A stretch of DNA of 64,000 nucleotides from Branchiostoma belcheri (taxonomy: Eukaryota > Chordata > Leptocardii > Amphioxiformes > Branchiostomatidae), in contig NW_017802713.1 of the NCBI RefSeq assembly GCF_001625305.1, forward strand, positions 4,081,268 to 4,145,267, written 5' to 3'. The notes below the pieces were generated by a model that saw nothing but the letters and a program-made list of their open reading frames with translations, ran no database searches and was not told the origin of the DNA. Numbering within the stretch: position 1 is the stretch's first letter; each line of letters begins with the position of its first letter. Shown here piece by piece: positions 43,451-56,600 of the stretch. Both the position numbers and the translations under genes were made by a program.

Positions 43451-46246
43451 TCAGGGGTCATCCGTGTGAGTGTGAACCAATCGCTCGTCCCGATACTTTA
43501 CTAACATCCTGGAAATGTAGTCTTTCACGTTTATTGGTGTATCCTCCTCAGCTGATTCTCTTTCTTTGTCCTGGGTTTCTTCTTCATTTAGCTTCTCTAC
43601 AGGTCTTTGGTCAGTGTCCTCGTATACTTCATCCTCCTCACTGTTTGTAGCTCTCCCTCCATCCTCCTCACTTGTAGCTCCTCCCCCATCCTCCTCACTT
43701 GTAGCTCCTCCCCCATCCTCCTCACTGCTCTTGACTCCTCCCCCATCCTCCTCACTGCTCTTGACTCCTCCCCCATCCTCCTCACTGCTCTTGACTCCTC
43801 CCCCATCCTCCTCACTGCTCTTGACTCCTCCTCCATCCTCCTCACTCCTCTTGGCTCCTCCCACATCCTCCCCTCTGTTCTTAGCTCCTCCTCTATCATC
43901 CACATTATCTTCATCTTCTGAAGATTCTTCTGTTTCTTGCTGTCCTTTCTGACAAGATGGGCAGTTGCAGTTTTCAGAACACTCATGTTTATCACTTCCG
44001 CTTTCCTTGTCGATATCACCTTGACCTTCATCATTGGTCTGACCTGTAACCTTTGACCCATTGACCTCTTCTTCCTCTTCCAATTCCCCCTTTGTCATAA
44101 CAGTCTGGTACAGGCTGGACATCCTGTGGAAGTGGAGACCGGTGTAGTCATCGTGGTCTCTTTTCCCTGCGTTTCTCTTCTTCCTCTTTTTCTTTGGTTC
44201 CACATCCAGGTTTTGGGGCGATCCCTTGTCTTCCGACACATTAAATGATTCTTTGTCGACATTTAAGTCATTGTCTTGATTGGCAGTGGTGTCAGAAAGA
44301 TCCTCTGGCTCTTCGAGTCCACTGTCATCACCCTTTTCATCACCATTTTTGCTCTCGTCAAGGTCAAGGTCATCATCTTGCCCTTCTCCATTGCTTTGAC
44401 CTGTAACCTCTGACCCTTTGGTTTCTTCTTCCTCCTCCAACTCCCCTTTTGTCATGACAGTCTGGTACAGGCTGGACATCCTGTGGAAGTGAAGATCACT
44501 GAAGTCATCATGATCTCTTTTCCCTGATTTTCTCCTCTTTTTCTTTGATTCCACATTTTTGTTTTTTGACGATCCCTTGTCTTCTGAAGCTTCAGATGTG
44601 AGTGTTTCATCTTTCTCATCCCTGTCTTTGTCTATGACGGTGTCAGTTGAACCGTCTGCCTTGTCCTCTGCCATGGGGGCACTTCGGGCCTTGAAATCGT
44701 CCAGATCTTGATCTGGAGGTATATCATTTTCCGCTAGAGGGGGCTTCTGGGCGGGTTGGTCGTCCTCCGGGTCGGTTTGTAACAGGACTGCTTTGTAAAT
44801 TTCTGAAAGAAAGAAGTGTTGATTTAACAACGTTCTTTGAGCATTTCTTTGTGTTACATAGAGCTTCCGTTACTGTACAAACTCCTTATTCTTACCTGAC
44901 TGTCCGTGATAGTGAGGTCTATCAATATCATCTTCATCCCACTCCACCGTCTCTATCTGCACTCCGTCCGAGTCGTCCTGCCGGTCCGAGTCCGTCCGGC
45001 CCCCGCCCGGGCCCCGGGCGTACCGCTGCTTACGGATGAGGACGTCATCGTTGTTGAAGCTGTAACTTGACTCGCAGTTTCCGCCTGGACAGGCCTCTGG
45101 GAGGGGAGACAAGGTATGTTTGTTTGTTTGTTTGTTTGTTTGTTTGTTGCTCCCATTAGTGATAATACATCACTATTCTTCCTGGAGTCCTTTACATAAA
45201 ATACAGCATTATACTATTATGTACATACACTTTTAACTACTTTCAAGAAATAAACTTGTCCTATCAACATTTGACGTATGATAATGATAATACAATAAAC
45301 GTCATTGTGTTATATCAATAATTAACCACATTGAACAGTATTATTACTTACAAAAAGACTGAATTTTCAGTTTCTCGGTTTTGAGTAGTAAAATACACAT
45401 TAATATTACATTATACAGTTAACAAAAAAAACAAGGTTTGGGGTGAGTACCGACTTACACATAAGGTCACAACAAGTAATTTGTATGGATGACAGCGATC
45501 AGCGCGCGCATTAAGTTTCGCCTGATTTTGGAGAAAAAAAAACAAAAATTTTGTTGCAATTGCCCTCTGACAATGCACTTGAGAAGAAGCATTAGGACAA
45601 GCGTTGCTGAAAATGGGCAAAGATGTTACCATATGCTGGAACTTGGATGGCAGATAAATATGACGAGACAAGACAAGCATTAAGGCTCTGATTTATTGTT
45701 GTCTTTTACTTTGATGCAGTGTGCATTTAAATCTTTAACTTAATATCGTTAATAGATATCGTTATAAGATACAATGTATAATTATTAGCTTGATTGAAAA
45801 CGAGCTCCAACAGGACCTAGAAATATATTATCGGCCCTCTACTCGAGAAAGAAACTGTTCAGGCTCTGAAATCGGGAGTTTAGAGAGTAAGAATAATACC
45901 GGCAACACAATTAAAACTCTCGTTGATTGTCATTTTAAGTCTCACATTTTGGATCAATAAAATTCATCAGACCGGACCGTACGACAAGAAAGGAACAAAT
46001 GCAAAGACGAAAGAAAGCTACGTACGCATATACGGCCCCATGAAATGTTTTTAACACTAGTTCCTGAAGAAACAGAGAAATTGGTATAAGGTCAAAAGAA
46101 AAGTTTACAAAGAATTCCGACAGTAATACAGAAGTTATTAAAAAGTCAAAGGTCGGTTTACCTTTTTCAACCGACCCGGCAGTAGCGCCACCACGCGGCA
46201 GAATGTACATCTGCAGCACCGCCAAAAACACCAGCAGCAGCTGCAT
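43451..46246 (-). CDS. Acidic secreted protein, peptide-precursor-like, with duplicated core
   Basis: Three exons on the minus strand (46246-46162, 45096-44896, 44802-43451) join in frame to 545 aa. The N-terminus MQLLLVFLAVLQMYILPRGG is a signal peptide. Exon 2 adds ACPGGNCESS and an acidic stretch. Exon 3 is extremely rich in D, E and K. It has an internal duplication of about 75 residues: EDKGS, a basic run (KKKRRKSGKR or KKKRKKRNAGKR), then DHDD followed by LHFHRMSSLYQTVMTKGELE and poly-E, at about residues 189 and 307. After these come CSENCNCPSCQKG (~370) and seven or more EEDGGG-type repeats (~410-476). The C-terminus includes VKDYISRMLVKYRDERL. The polybasic/GKR sites before each conserved block look like prohormone-convertase sites, so a granin- or prohormone-like role is possible. 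I recognise no known family. An acidic matrix or Ca2+-binding protein is the alternative. Confidence 0.75.
43660..43875 (-). repeat. Coding minisatellite (EEDGGG(V/A)(K)S units)
   Basis: On the plus strand, CTCCTCCCCCATCCTCCTCA recurs every 27 or 30 bases about seven times. All units keep the reading frame of the acidic secreted protein. Near-identity of the units predicts length polymorphism. Confidence 0.85.
45462..45690. mobile_element. GGCC-family MITE, partial
   Basis: TAAGGTCACAACAAGTAATT, TATGGATGACAGCGATCAGC and a GCGCGCATTAAGTTTCGCC block match the left half of 46837-47256. The right end is not recognisable. It lies in intron 1 of the acidic secreted-protein gene. Confidence 0.5.
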
Positions 46247-48218
46247 TTTCTACGTGTCACCTGTAGTCCCTCAGCAAAAACACCTGTTGGATTTTCCTCC
46301 TATACGTCTAGCGTCTTATGGATAGCTGATTGGCCCTTCTTGTTGTGGTATTAAAGGAGAAATAACGTTTGAAAGTACCCGAGCATGGTGAAAATGCCGA
46401 AACACCACGGATACGGCTGAATAAAGGGGGCGAGCCGTTTTACCCTGGTTAACGTATAGTGGATATGTCTACCGGACCGTACGTTGATTATCTTACCAGG
46501 GTTTACCATTGTCTTGCATTTTAATTTTATGGCCTTCTCACGTTGTTCAAATTTCGTTATGTCATCCTACAATGATTAGCTGCCAAGCATTTGAGTCAAA
46601 GTTTTCTAGATTTTAAGTAATTCAAAGTCAAACGTATCTGTTTTTCACTGTTCCAAACTAAAATGGCCGCCCCCTTTGGTTAGTTAGCTGAGCAAATACG
46701 CACACATCCGGGACTGGCTTACGTAGCGTTTTTCTATTGGTCGGTTTGTGGTATTGATTTTTTTTAAAACTCGCGATTGTTCAGATTTGACGGCAGCTGT
46801 GTGGGATTGGGATCAATGAGCAAGTTTACAAAATAAGGCCACAGCAAGTAATTCTTATGGATGACGCATTAATTTTCGCCTGATTTAAAAAAAAAACAAG
46901 AAATTTTGTTGCCCTCTGATAGTGGTCAACATGCCGAAAATGGGCAAATATGTCTGTTGCCATGCTGGAACGTGAATGTCAGATAACTATGAAGACAGGA
47001 GACAAGAAAAGACTTTGATTCATGTTTTGTGTTTTGTGTTGCTGTTTTTGTACTTATATATATGCAGTAATATGTGGTGCTGGCTGTGTATATGTGATGT
47101 TCTCACTGAATGAAAACTATTTGTACAATTATTGAGTCAAAATTTGAGAATGTAGGAACCTTGTTTTTTTCGGCCCGCCTTGTTTTTTTTCGCCCGCTCG
47201 CATTAGATTTCGGAGTCTGCGGAGGGTGTCATCCATAAAATTTGCTTGCTTTGGCCTAAATCATGGTGTATGGATGGGAGTCAGGGACGAACTAACTAGC
47301 ACCACGGAGGGGACAAGAGCCTAACTACAAACACACCAAAACTTCCGTAGTCTCTACCAGACTAACTAAATATTATTATTTGAAGAAGAACATTTGCCAG
47401 GGAGTTTTTCCCACCATGGGTTTGACAAGCATTATATATTCCGCGACCTGACTCGCGTGGTCAATTTTTCTCTTTGCTGAAACTTCCGCACTTACCTGGT
47501 CACATTCCTCGTACAATCACAAACTGAGCGCGATCTTATGCTAGTCATGCATGATTCAGTTGTCTTCCTCCCGTTCTTTCACAGCTGGCGACAACCTACG
47601 ACTATGGCCGCCATAATGGTGAGAGGGCATGTTTAACAGTATCCCTGGTAAAGTTGGCTGCGTTTTCGAACCAAAGATGTTTCTATCGTGGAAATCTACA
47701 GCCTATTTTTAAAAGAAGTAACCAAACGTTTATTGCAGGAATTTGTATGTAATTTCCATGGTCATCAGATATTGTATCGTCATCCAAGTACTAATAATGA
47801 TGACACCACAAGATTTCTTTCAATTTTTAATGAGTATACCCTACAATGTGGTGATGTCAACTTTCTACATATCTGAGCTTAATCGTAGCCTGTGTTACGC
47901 AATCTCTCACAGAGCTTGTGACCATACACCTCTAACTTGAGAGATCCATTCCTGAGAACTACCCCGGATGATAGGATCTGTAGATTCTTTGTCACCATAG
48001 AAACCAGTCACAGCTTCCAGCACCATGGTAACAGACAGTTCTCACTCAGCCTGACATAGTTAGCTGGTATGTATGCATAGATCAACAGGAATGATGTTCT
48101 CTGAATTGACGGCCATAAAGCTTCTAGGGTTCTGCCCAGCGAAAGCGCATTCTAATCAAGGAAAGTGTACTCGTAGATCTAGATCCTGTCCTCATTTCTT
48201 GGAATTTGCTTTCTTCCT
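46247..48218. other. Intergenic stretch upstream of the acidic-protein gene
   Basis: It holds the Harbinger-like element at 46837-47256 and otherwise unassigned sequence. ATGGCCGCCATAATG|GTGAGA near 47603 looks like a short first exon on the plus strand, but no continuing frame was found. The promoter of the minus-strand acidic-protein gene should lie in the first few hundred bases. Confidence 0.45.
46837..47256. mobile_element. PIF/Harbinger-like MITE (GGCC family) with TAA duplication
   Basis: The ends begin GGCCACAGCAAGTAATTCTT and finish TTTGCTTGCTTTGGCC. TAA flanks both sides (46834-46836 and 47257-47259). ATGGATGACGC and GGTGTCATCCATAAAATT are the subterminal inverted blocks. It is non-coding. 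Confidence 0.75.
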
Positions 48219-51200
48219 TTACTTTTCATTGACATTGTACAAGTTGGAATCAGTCCTCGCGACTGGTTTCGAACGGGTCGTGTTCACACAAGAAGGCACG
48301 CCTGGAGCTACACTCTCCCAGCTCCCGTCCTCCCCGATCAGCTCCCCATGTGGACACTTCTTCTGCTCACAGTGGACTGTTCCGTTTTGTGAGCAGCTGC
48401 ACGTGGTACCGGGAGCGTCCTGCCGGGCCCAGGTCTCACCGAGCTACACCAGGAAGAAACAGGAGATTTCAGACCGCTGGGAAATTATTTTGCGTTTTTG
48501 TTAATTTAGTGGCATAGTGTGGCGTAATGGTCAGAGCGTTCGGCTCGGAACCAAAAGGTCCCTGGTTCGAGCCCCAGACATGCCCGATGTTGTGGAATGC
48601 AAAGGCCCCAAAGTTTGCCCCAGTTGCAATGTCTAACTTTTGGACCTCCTACTATTTTGCCTGTCAACCTTCCCAACACCCAGGGACTGTCAACCCGACA
48701 TGCCCTGAGAAATATACACACGAACCCACATAAAAACCCGCTCAAAACAATACTTCCGTGCCTGGATAGCCTGGTGGTATCTATAGTTTGTCAATAGCAC
48801 TCTGTACCAACGATTTGATAGCAACACAACAAATCCTGTTTTGCACATACCATTAATGCCAACACACTTATGAACTTTGATGCGAAAGCCACAGTGTTTA
48901 AGTTAGATAAAAGGCACTTTATAAAACACAAAACACTTCAACAATGTGAACTAGGATTGAGGAAGAATATACGTACTTGGTACGTTTTGCCACCTTGTTG
49001 ACAGCTCCTAGCCGGGCAGTCTGTGAGGGGAACACACACATCGCCCTCCCACACATGTCCTGTCTCACAGTGACATCCGGGTACGTTCGTCCTGGTGCCC
49101 TTGGTGCACCTCGGAGAAGGGTCGTCGCAGGATGGCCGGCAGGCTGAACCGTGCTGTGACCAGTGGCTGTGGGCGGGGCAGTTTGCCTCTGACAAAGAAA
49201 AAAAGAGCAGCAAAGAAAATGTCTTTTCTTAGATCTTTAAAAAGAAAATTTCTGAGATATTTGCTCCCCCATTTTCCAGGGAACAAAATCCTCCTCCACA
49301 CTCTCCACTACACGATTCGCGCGAAACCTTCTCTCCGTGGCAAAAACTCCCTCGGCAGCATATCGTCCCTCGCGGCCGCATATTACTCGCGTCGCTCAGA
49401 GAAAAAATAACGCCGACGCCCAACAAGACTGCGAAGGAGGCTACAGCAAGTAGACTCACATTACTTCAAAAAGCAAGACACTCAAAAACAGCCCTTCCAG
49501 TCAAAACCTTGTTGACGCCTATCCTGCGCCAATCGCGACACTTCAACTCAAACTCATACAAGCCACTAACGTTTCACAAAGACTGTTACAAATATTCATA
49601 CTTTCCACAAACTGTCAGAGATTGGAACATTTTGCCCCAAGAGATAACTGATACTGCGGAACCCACGAAGTTCAACGCTGCAGTACTACAACACCTGAGG
49701 ACGCAGCAATAGCGCATCGCACAGCTCCCCTGCACGCCTTACCCCAATTTAGGGGTGTTGTGCAGTACCTAAACAAGACAAGACAAGACCAAGGAGCTTC
49801 CATTGCTTCGCGGTAATCCTTAACTAGTAAGCAAATAAACGACATCGATTGATGTGCACAAAAACGCCGAAATACCGAGGAGCAGATGTAGCAGTGATGT
49901 TATACTACATAGAGCGTTAACATGGCAGTTACAAACATCAGCTGTTAGTTACCTAAGGTTACAAAGTCAGACCTTACCACACGGTGGTACGTTACAATAC
50001 CCCCATCTGACGCTGGGGTCCGTGGTGTAGCACCAAACTCCTGACTCGCCGTCCGGATTCCGGCAGTAGTTCTGCTCCAGTGATGGGTACTTAGCGGGTG
50101 TCATGGTGTGTCTATGAGGAGTCTGACTGTCCCAGCGTTGACATGCCGCGCCTGTTGCTGTCACAGAGACGGTTCCTCGGTAGGACGCCCCATCTCCCAC
50201 ACGGCAACTTGCTGGGTGATGACATTTTTGAGAGGAATTGATAAACGCTGCCTTAAAGTGGAACATTATCAAGATGAGGACGGGGGAAGGTATACGAAGA
50301 CACAACATATAGTATACGTAACGCTGCCTTGGATTTCAAGTGGGACATAACCAAGTGTTTCCTTGAAAAAGAAAAAAAATGAAAACGAGCAAATTTTGAG
50401 TAAAATATTTTCTTTCCCATTCTCCATAGAAAAGTAATTGCAAAAATGTAATGGTCTCGTTTACGAATCTTTATGCATCTCGCTCTTTCTTTTTATCATT
50501 TTTGTCTCTCCTTATAAGACTAGCAGATATAGAGACGACATTTCGTAACGATAAACAATAGGATAAAACGGTACGAAACACACCTTATAAAAGTCAATGC
50601 AACAGTTACTGCATAGGATTGTCAACTCAGGGTTCTTAAATGTTTTAAATTCTTACAAATTCACACAGCGTCCATGTTGGCAAGGGTTTGTATACATGTA
50701 GCCCACTTATCTACGTTGTAGATAAAGTCATATTCGTAATTAAGTGATCAGCCCAGCTTACAAAATAATTTAAATGGATAATTCCAAATTAACTATCTTA
50801 AGTTATCTATTCTTTATTTCTGGCACCAAAGGCCCATATCATTGCATAGGTTTAAAAAAGAAAGGTACATGTATACATACAAAGATAAATGCGTCAATAT
50901 AGGTAAAAAAAACTGAGATACAGTATAGTGGTGTTAAAAAATGAATTTATTACCGTTTGTAGGCCGGCCCGAACCACCGCTGCCAGTAGTTACTGAGAGT
51001 GAATATATAAAAGTGAATTGTAAGCTTCATGATACCATTATTAGAGTTGAGGAGGCTAGTAACAATTGAGTGTGTTAATATCCTTCTACGGGCATCAAAG
51101 GTGACACAAACATTAGGCTGGCAACCTCGAATTTTCCACATGCAAACAAGATTCTGAAAGCGTTGTTGTAAGCAGTTTGCACCCATAGTGTATTGTAACC

Positions 51201-53621
51201 ACAACTGGGCACAATACATAGAAGAGCAATACGTACTGAACAAAGGGAGCTTGCACTTTCATGATCAGTAGAGGCGAACATAAATTTGCGAACCAGAGAA
51301 TTAGCTCTCGGGTGCAAAGCCTCTGATGAGCACGGATCAACTCATCATTAGACACGTATATTCTTGCTCACGTTCCATCAATCCTAGTTTTCATTGCCGT
51401 GGTGTTTTGTGCATCATAAAGTGCATTTTATCTAAGTTAAACACTGTGGCTTTCGCATGGAAGTTCATTTGTGGTGCAAAGTAACTTCTACCTAATAATG
51501 GTTGAAAGTTACTTCTTCCCGCAAATGGACTATTTCAATATCATCTCCCTACAAAATGGAATTTTATGGAATAAGGAATATTATCAAGGTAATTGCCCCA
51601 TACACGAATGGATTGTCTCCAAAACACCCTCATGCAAAGTGGAGGTTACAAAGTCAGACCTTACCACACGGCGGTACGTTACAATACCCCCATCTGACGC
51701 TGGGGTCCGTGGTGTAGCACCAAACTCCTGACTCGCCGTCCGGATTCCGGCAGTAGTTCTGCTCCAGTGATGGGTACTTAGCGGGTGTTATGGTGTGTCT
51801 ATGAGGAGTCTGACTGTCCCAGCGTTGACATGTCTTGCCTGTTGCTGTCACAGAGACGGTTCCTCGGTAGGACGCCCCATCTCCCACACGGCAACTTGCT
51901 GGGTGATGACATTTTTGAGAGGAATTGATAAACGCTGCCTTGAAGTGGAACATTATCAAGTTGAGGACGGGGGAAGGTATACGAAGACACAACATATAGG
52001 GTATACGTAACGCTGCCTTGGATTTCAAGTGGGATATAACCAAGTTTTGTCTTGAAAAAGAAAAAAATGAAAACGAGCAAATTTTGAGTAAAATATTTTC
52101 TTTCCCATTTTCCATAGAAAACTTGCAAAAATGTAATGGTCTCGTTTAGAATCTTTATGCATCTCGCTCTTTTTTTTTATCATTTTTGTCTCTCCTTCTA
52201 AGACTAGCAGATATAGAGACGGCATTTCGTAACGATAAACAATAGGATAAAACGGTACTTAACACACCTTATAAAAGTCAATGCAACAGTTACTGCATAG
52301 GATTGTCAACTCAGGGTTCTTAAATGTTTTAAATTCTTAAAAATTCACACAGCGTCCACGTTGGCAAGGGTTTGTATACATGTAGCACACTTATCTACGT
52401 TTTAGATAAAGTCATATTCGTAGTTAAGTGATGGCCCAGCTTGCGAAATAGTTTGAATGGACAATTCCAAATTAACTATCTTATCTATTCTTTATTTCTG
52501 GCACCAAAGGCCCATATAATTGCATAGGTTTAAAAACAGAAAGGTACATCTATACATACAAAGATAAATGCATCAATGTCAGGTAAAAAAAACTGAGATA
52601 CAGTATAGTGGTGTTAAAAAATGAATTTATTACCGTTTGTAGGCCGGCCCGAACCACCGCTGCCAGTAGTTACTGAGAGTGAATATATAAAAGTGAATTG
52701 TAAGCTTCATGATACCATTATTAGAGTTGAGGAGGCTAGTAACAATTGAGTGTGTTAATATCCTTCTACGGGCATCAAAGGTGACACAAACATTAGGCTG
52801 GCAACCTCGAATTTTCCATATGCAAACAAGATTCTGAAAACGTTGTTGTAATCAGTTTGCACCCATAGTGTATTGTAACCACAACTGGGCACAATACATA
52901 GAAGAGCAATATGTACTGAACAAAGGGCGCTTGCACTTTCAGTACTGAGGAGAACATAAATTGGCGAACCAGGGAATTAGCTCTCGGGTGCAAAGCCTCT
53001 GCATGATGAGCACGGATCAACTCATCATTAGACACGTATATTCTTGCTCACGTTCCATCAATCCTAGTTTTCATTGCCGTAGTGTTTTGTGCATTATAAA
53101 GTGCATTTTATCTAAGTTAAACACTATGGCTTTCGCATGGAAGTTCATTTGTGGTGCAAAGTAACTTCTACCTAATAATGGTTGAAAGTTATTTCTACCC
53201 GCAAATGGACTATTTCAATATCACCTCCCTACAAAATGGAATTTTATGGAATAAGGAATATTATCAAGGTAATTGCCCTATACACGAATGCATTGTCTCC
53301 AAAACACCCTCATGCAAAGTGGAGGTTACAAAGTCAGACCTTACCACACGGCGGTACGTTACAATACCCCCATCTGACGCTGGGGTCCGTGGTGTAGCAC
53401 CAAACTCCTGACTCGCCGTCCGGATTCCGGCAGTAGTTCTGCTCCAGTGATGGGTACTTAGCGGGTGTCATGGTGTGTCTATGAGGTGTCTGACTGTCCC
53501 AGCGTTGACATGTCATGCCTGTTGCTGTCACAGAGACGGTTCCTCGATAGGACGCCCCATCTCCCACACGGCAACTTGCTGGGTGAGGAAAGAGAGAGGA
53601 AGATAATAGAGGGAGAGAGAC

Positions 53622-53652
<31 letters not shown>

Positions 53653-56600
53653 GAGCGACGTATCAATAAGCTATATATTAAATTTCAAGATGGACATTAT
53701 TAGTTCTGACAAACTCCATATTGAAAATTGCATAAATAAACCGCATTCCTATAAAGTAAATTATTTTCCAATCTTTTGATTTAGATGAGATTAAGAATGA
53801 GTATTACTTTGTAGTTGACTGTATAGAAATGAGAAAATACACTCTATATAATAATTATATATACTTTAGACATTTCGAGCAGATTCGTATTCCTTATGAA
53901 ACTAGACAAACCATATATCATTAGCTCCATATTGTATACCTCTACAACTGCCTTAAAAACGAAACGGAAATTGAACCTGTAAATAATGGTTCACTTCAGT
54001 ATGTGTAGTTCGAGATATTATTGTAATTGTTGTCTCTGCTTTATACATGACCTGCAGACCTGTGCTTAACTTGAAAGAGCATAAACGTAGGGTAAAGGTC
54101 TCTAATTCATTCCTTTCTTCATTTCCATGTTGGGGACGTGGTACAAAGCAGCTGCAAAAAGTATAACGTAAATTGCTAAAGAAAAATATTGGAAAACAAT
54201 GCCGCCGCGAAAGCCAAAATCAATTCCAAAGGAAGAGAAGTAAGTGTGAAGAAAATCTTGAATAATGAAAGCAACTTTTTGGCAAACTTTTTGTGTTCGC
54301 ACGCTCGCATCAGTTTGAGCTAGAAGTTCAAGGGTTAGGTGTAACAAGTCGATCGGTGTAATATAGCCAGCTGCCGCCGCGCCGCGTGCCTGCGAAGCTG
54401 GTGTGTTACGCCGAAAGGCGGTTATACCGGCTATACAGATAAGCCTCGGTCACAACCCGCCGTACGTGCTTTTTATTCCGTACGTTTCCTGGGAGACTTC
54501 GTCTGCTACGTTTTTTCTGAAAACGTGGGGAAGGAGTGGCATCGAGGGGTGGCACGTCACTCGCACGTCACTCGCACGGTTGCGCAAAGTGTAAGAGTGT
54601 GGTCTGCATGCCAAGCCTGGCCGTGAGCGGTTGCGTGCATCGTACGTTGCGTAAGTGGTAAGTGAGTTGTACGTGCTTACAACGTACGATCTCTGTGCGA
54701 TTGCAACTTTACCGGAAGGAGGCCGTACTCACACATGCGTCTTCCGCACGGCACGTACGGGGCACGCGCGTCGCTCGTACTCGCACGCACGGGTGGTGAA
54801 TCCGTAGACCGCACGCAGAAAAAGTTTTACATGCACTTAAAGTTCTACGGCATGTCTGCGTGCTCCCAAATCCGTAGGATACCGTACGGAGGCGGTACTC
54901 ACCACGCACGGATGCCCTATGTTTGCCCACGTTTTTGCACGTAGACAGCACGCAGAAGCACGTACGGCGGGTTGTGACCGTAGCTATACAGATACAGTTT
55001 CAGGGTCGCTAGAGGATGTGATCTATATAATGATAACATGGCCTTATGAACACAAGGGCACGGCTGTGATATTTCGCGCCGAATTGACGATAAATCACTT
55101 CTCTTCTGTGACACCACTGCCCCTGATAACGACCCTACCTTCGCAGGTTCCCATCGCAAATGTTCTCAACCAACTGTTCGTAGATCGTTTCTTAACACAC
55201 GTCAGTCCGGACGAGCATGTCCCAGCAGTATCCCCGAGTCCTCCGCATCTCTCTCCCTCCATCTAAAGCATAAGAGAAGAAGAAATTCGGAGATTTCAGA
55301 CTTCAGGGAATCATGTTGGCCACAGGTTTTCGTGACTTGCAAGTTCAACAGTCCTTCGTGTGTATGATGTAATTCAAGCAGGTATTACACCACTTCCCAT
55401 CCTTCCCGCTTTTACTACTTCCACCCAGAGGTCACAGTAGATAGTCTCACCCACCCGGGAGCGGCAAACTGTTCTCTCCAGCAGACCAACTCTCCTGGCA
55501 TGTTATCTCTCTATTTTACCGATTTCTACTCTTTCCAGCCGCTTCCCAAAGCCTGGTAGAGGGTAACAATAGACACATGGCCACATTTCCCCAACATAAT
55601 CCTATCAATGAATGAATGAATGAATGAATGAATGAATGAATGAATGAATGAATGAATGAATGAATGAATGAATGAATGAATGAATGAATGAATGAATGAA
55701 TGAAGACCTTTATTGTACATTTTGCCCCACTGGGCTAAAGACAGGTCACATATTGACAAAGTACATCAATATATATAATGTTGATAATAAAACGGCTATA
55801 GTACACAAGTACTTTCAACTTCCTCTCGCTTTCTGGTAATCTTATAAATGTAGTTGGCTGTATGAGTAGTTAGAGCTGGTTTGTTAAAGACTGCAGGGAA
55901 TATAAATTTCTCTATACTATTCAAATACTTAAACTGGGAGTATTTGCTTGACACAAAATCGAAAAGAATGTTTCTTTCGTTGTCATACATGGAACAATCC
56001 ACAATAAAATGTACCTCGTCTTCTACTTTACCTAAACTACAATATCAATGACTACCGACGCTGTAAAAGACAATAACGGGTGCTACAGTCGCCTTCAGGG
56101 ATGGAAGGTGGCTTGAATTGATTTCATCTAAGGGCTCGGTCACATTCGCCGTACGGTCGTCTTTATTCTTGGTATAATCGTGCATGTGCCATACAACATT
56201 CCATTATATTTCAATTCCAACGTTTATAACAAGACATGGTGATGGCACACTAAACTTCATGCCAACCAACGCAGAGGACAAACGTAGGACGGCCTACGAC
56301 GAATGTGACCGAACCGTTTAAGCAAACTGTCACACCTCTAGAACCTTCCCCCGAACACCAGCCGACCAAGGAGGTCGGGAGCAGTCTGGTCAGATTTTGG
56401 CCACGTCTACCTTTCTGTACGAATCTATTCGAATTTGAGTTAAATTTGAGTCAAATTTTCCTGCCAACCACGCCCGACCTACCTCGGAACACCAGCCAAA
56501 CACGAGCAAATCATGGCCGAACCTTTCTCGGCTAGTGTCACAGTAGTGATCGAGACATTATATTCGACTGTGTACGTATGTTACTCTCCAAGCAGAGGTT

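Noticed and set aside
43566-43952. Ser/Pro-rich plus-strand frame
   Set aside because: It is the antisense of the EEDGGG repeat region of the acidic secreted protein.
47596-47611. ATGGCCGCCATAATG|GTGAGA as a first coding exon
   Set aside because: The start and donor look good, but no downstream plus-strand exon in phase was found before cops6.
55526-55759. Ser-Phe-Ile-His repeat protein
   Set aside because: It is the (AATG)n tail of a LINE read on the minus strand.
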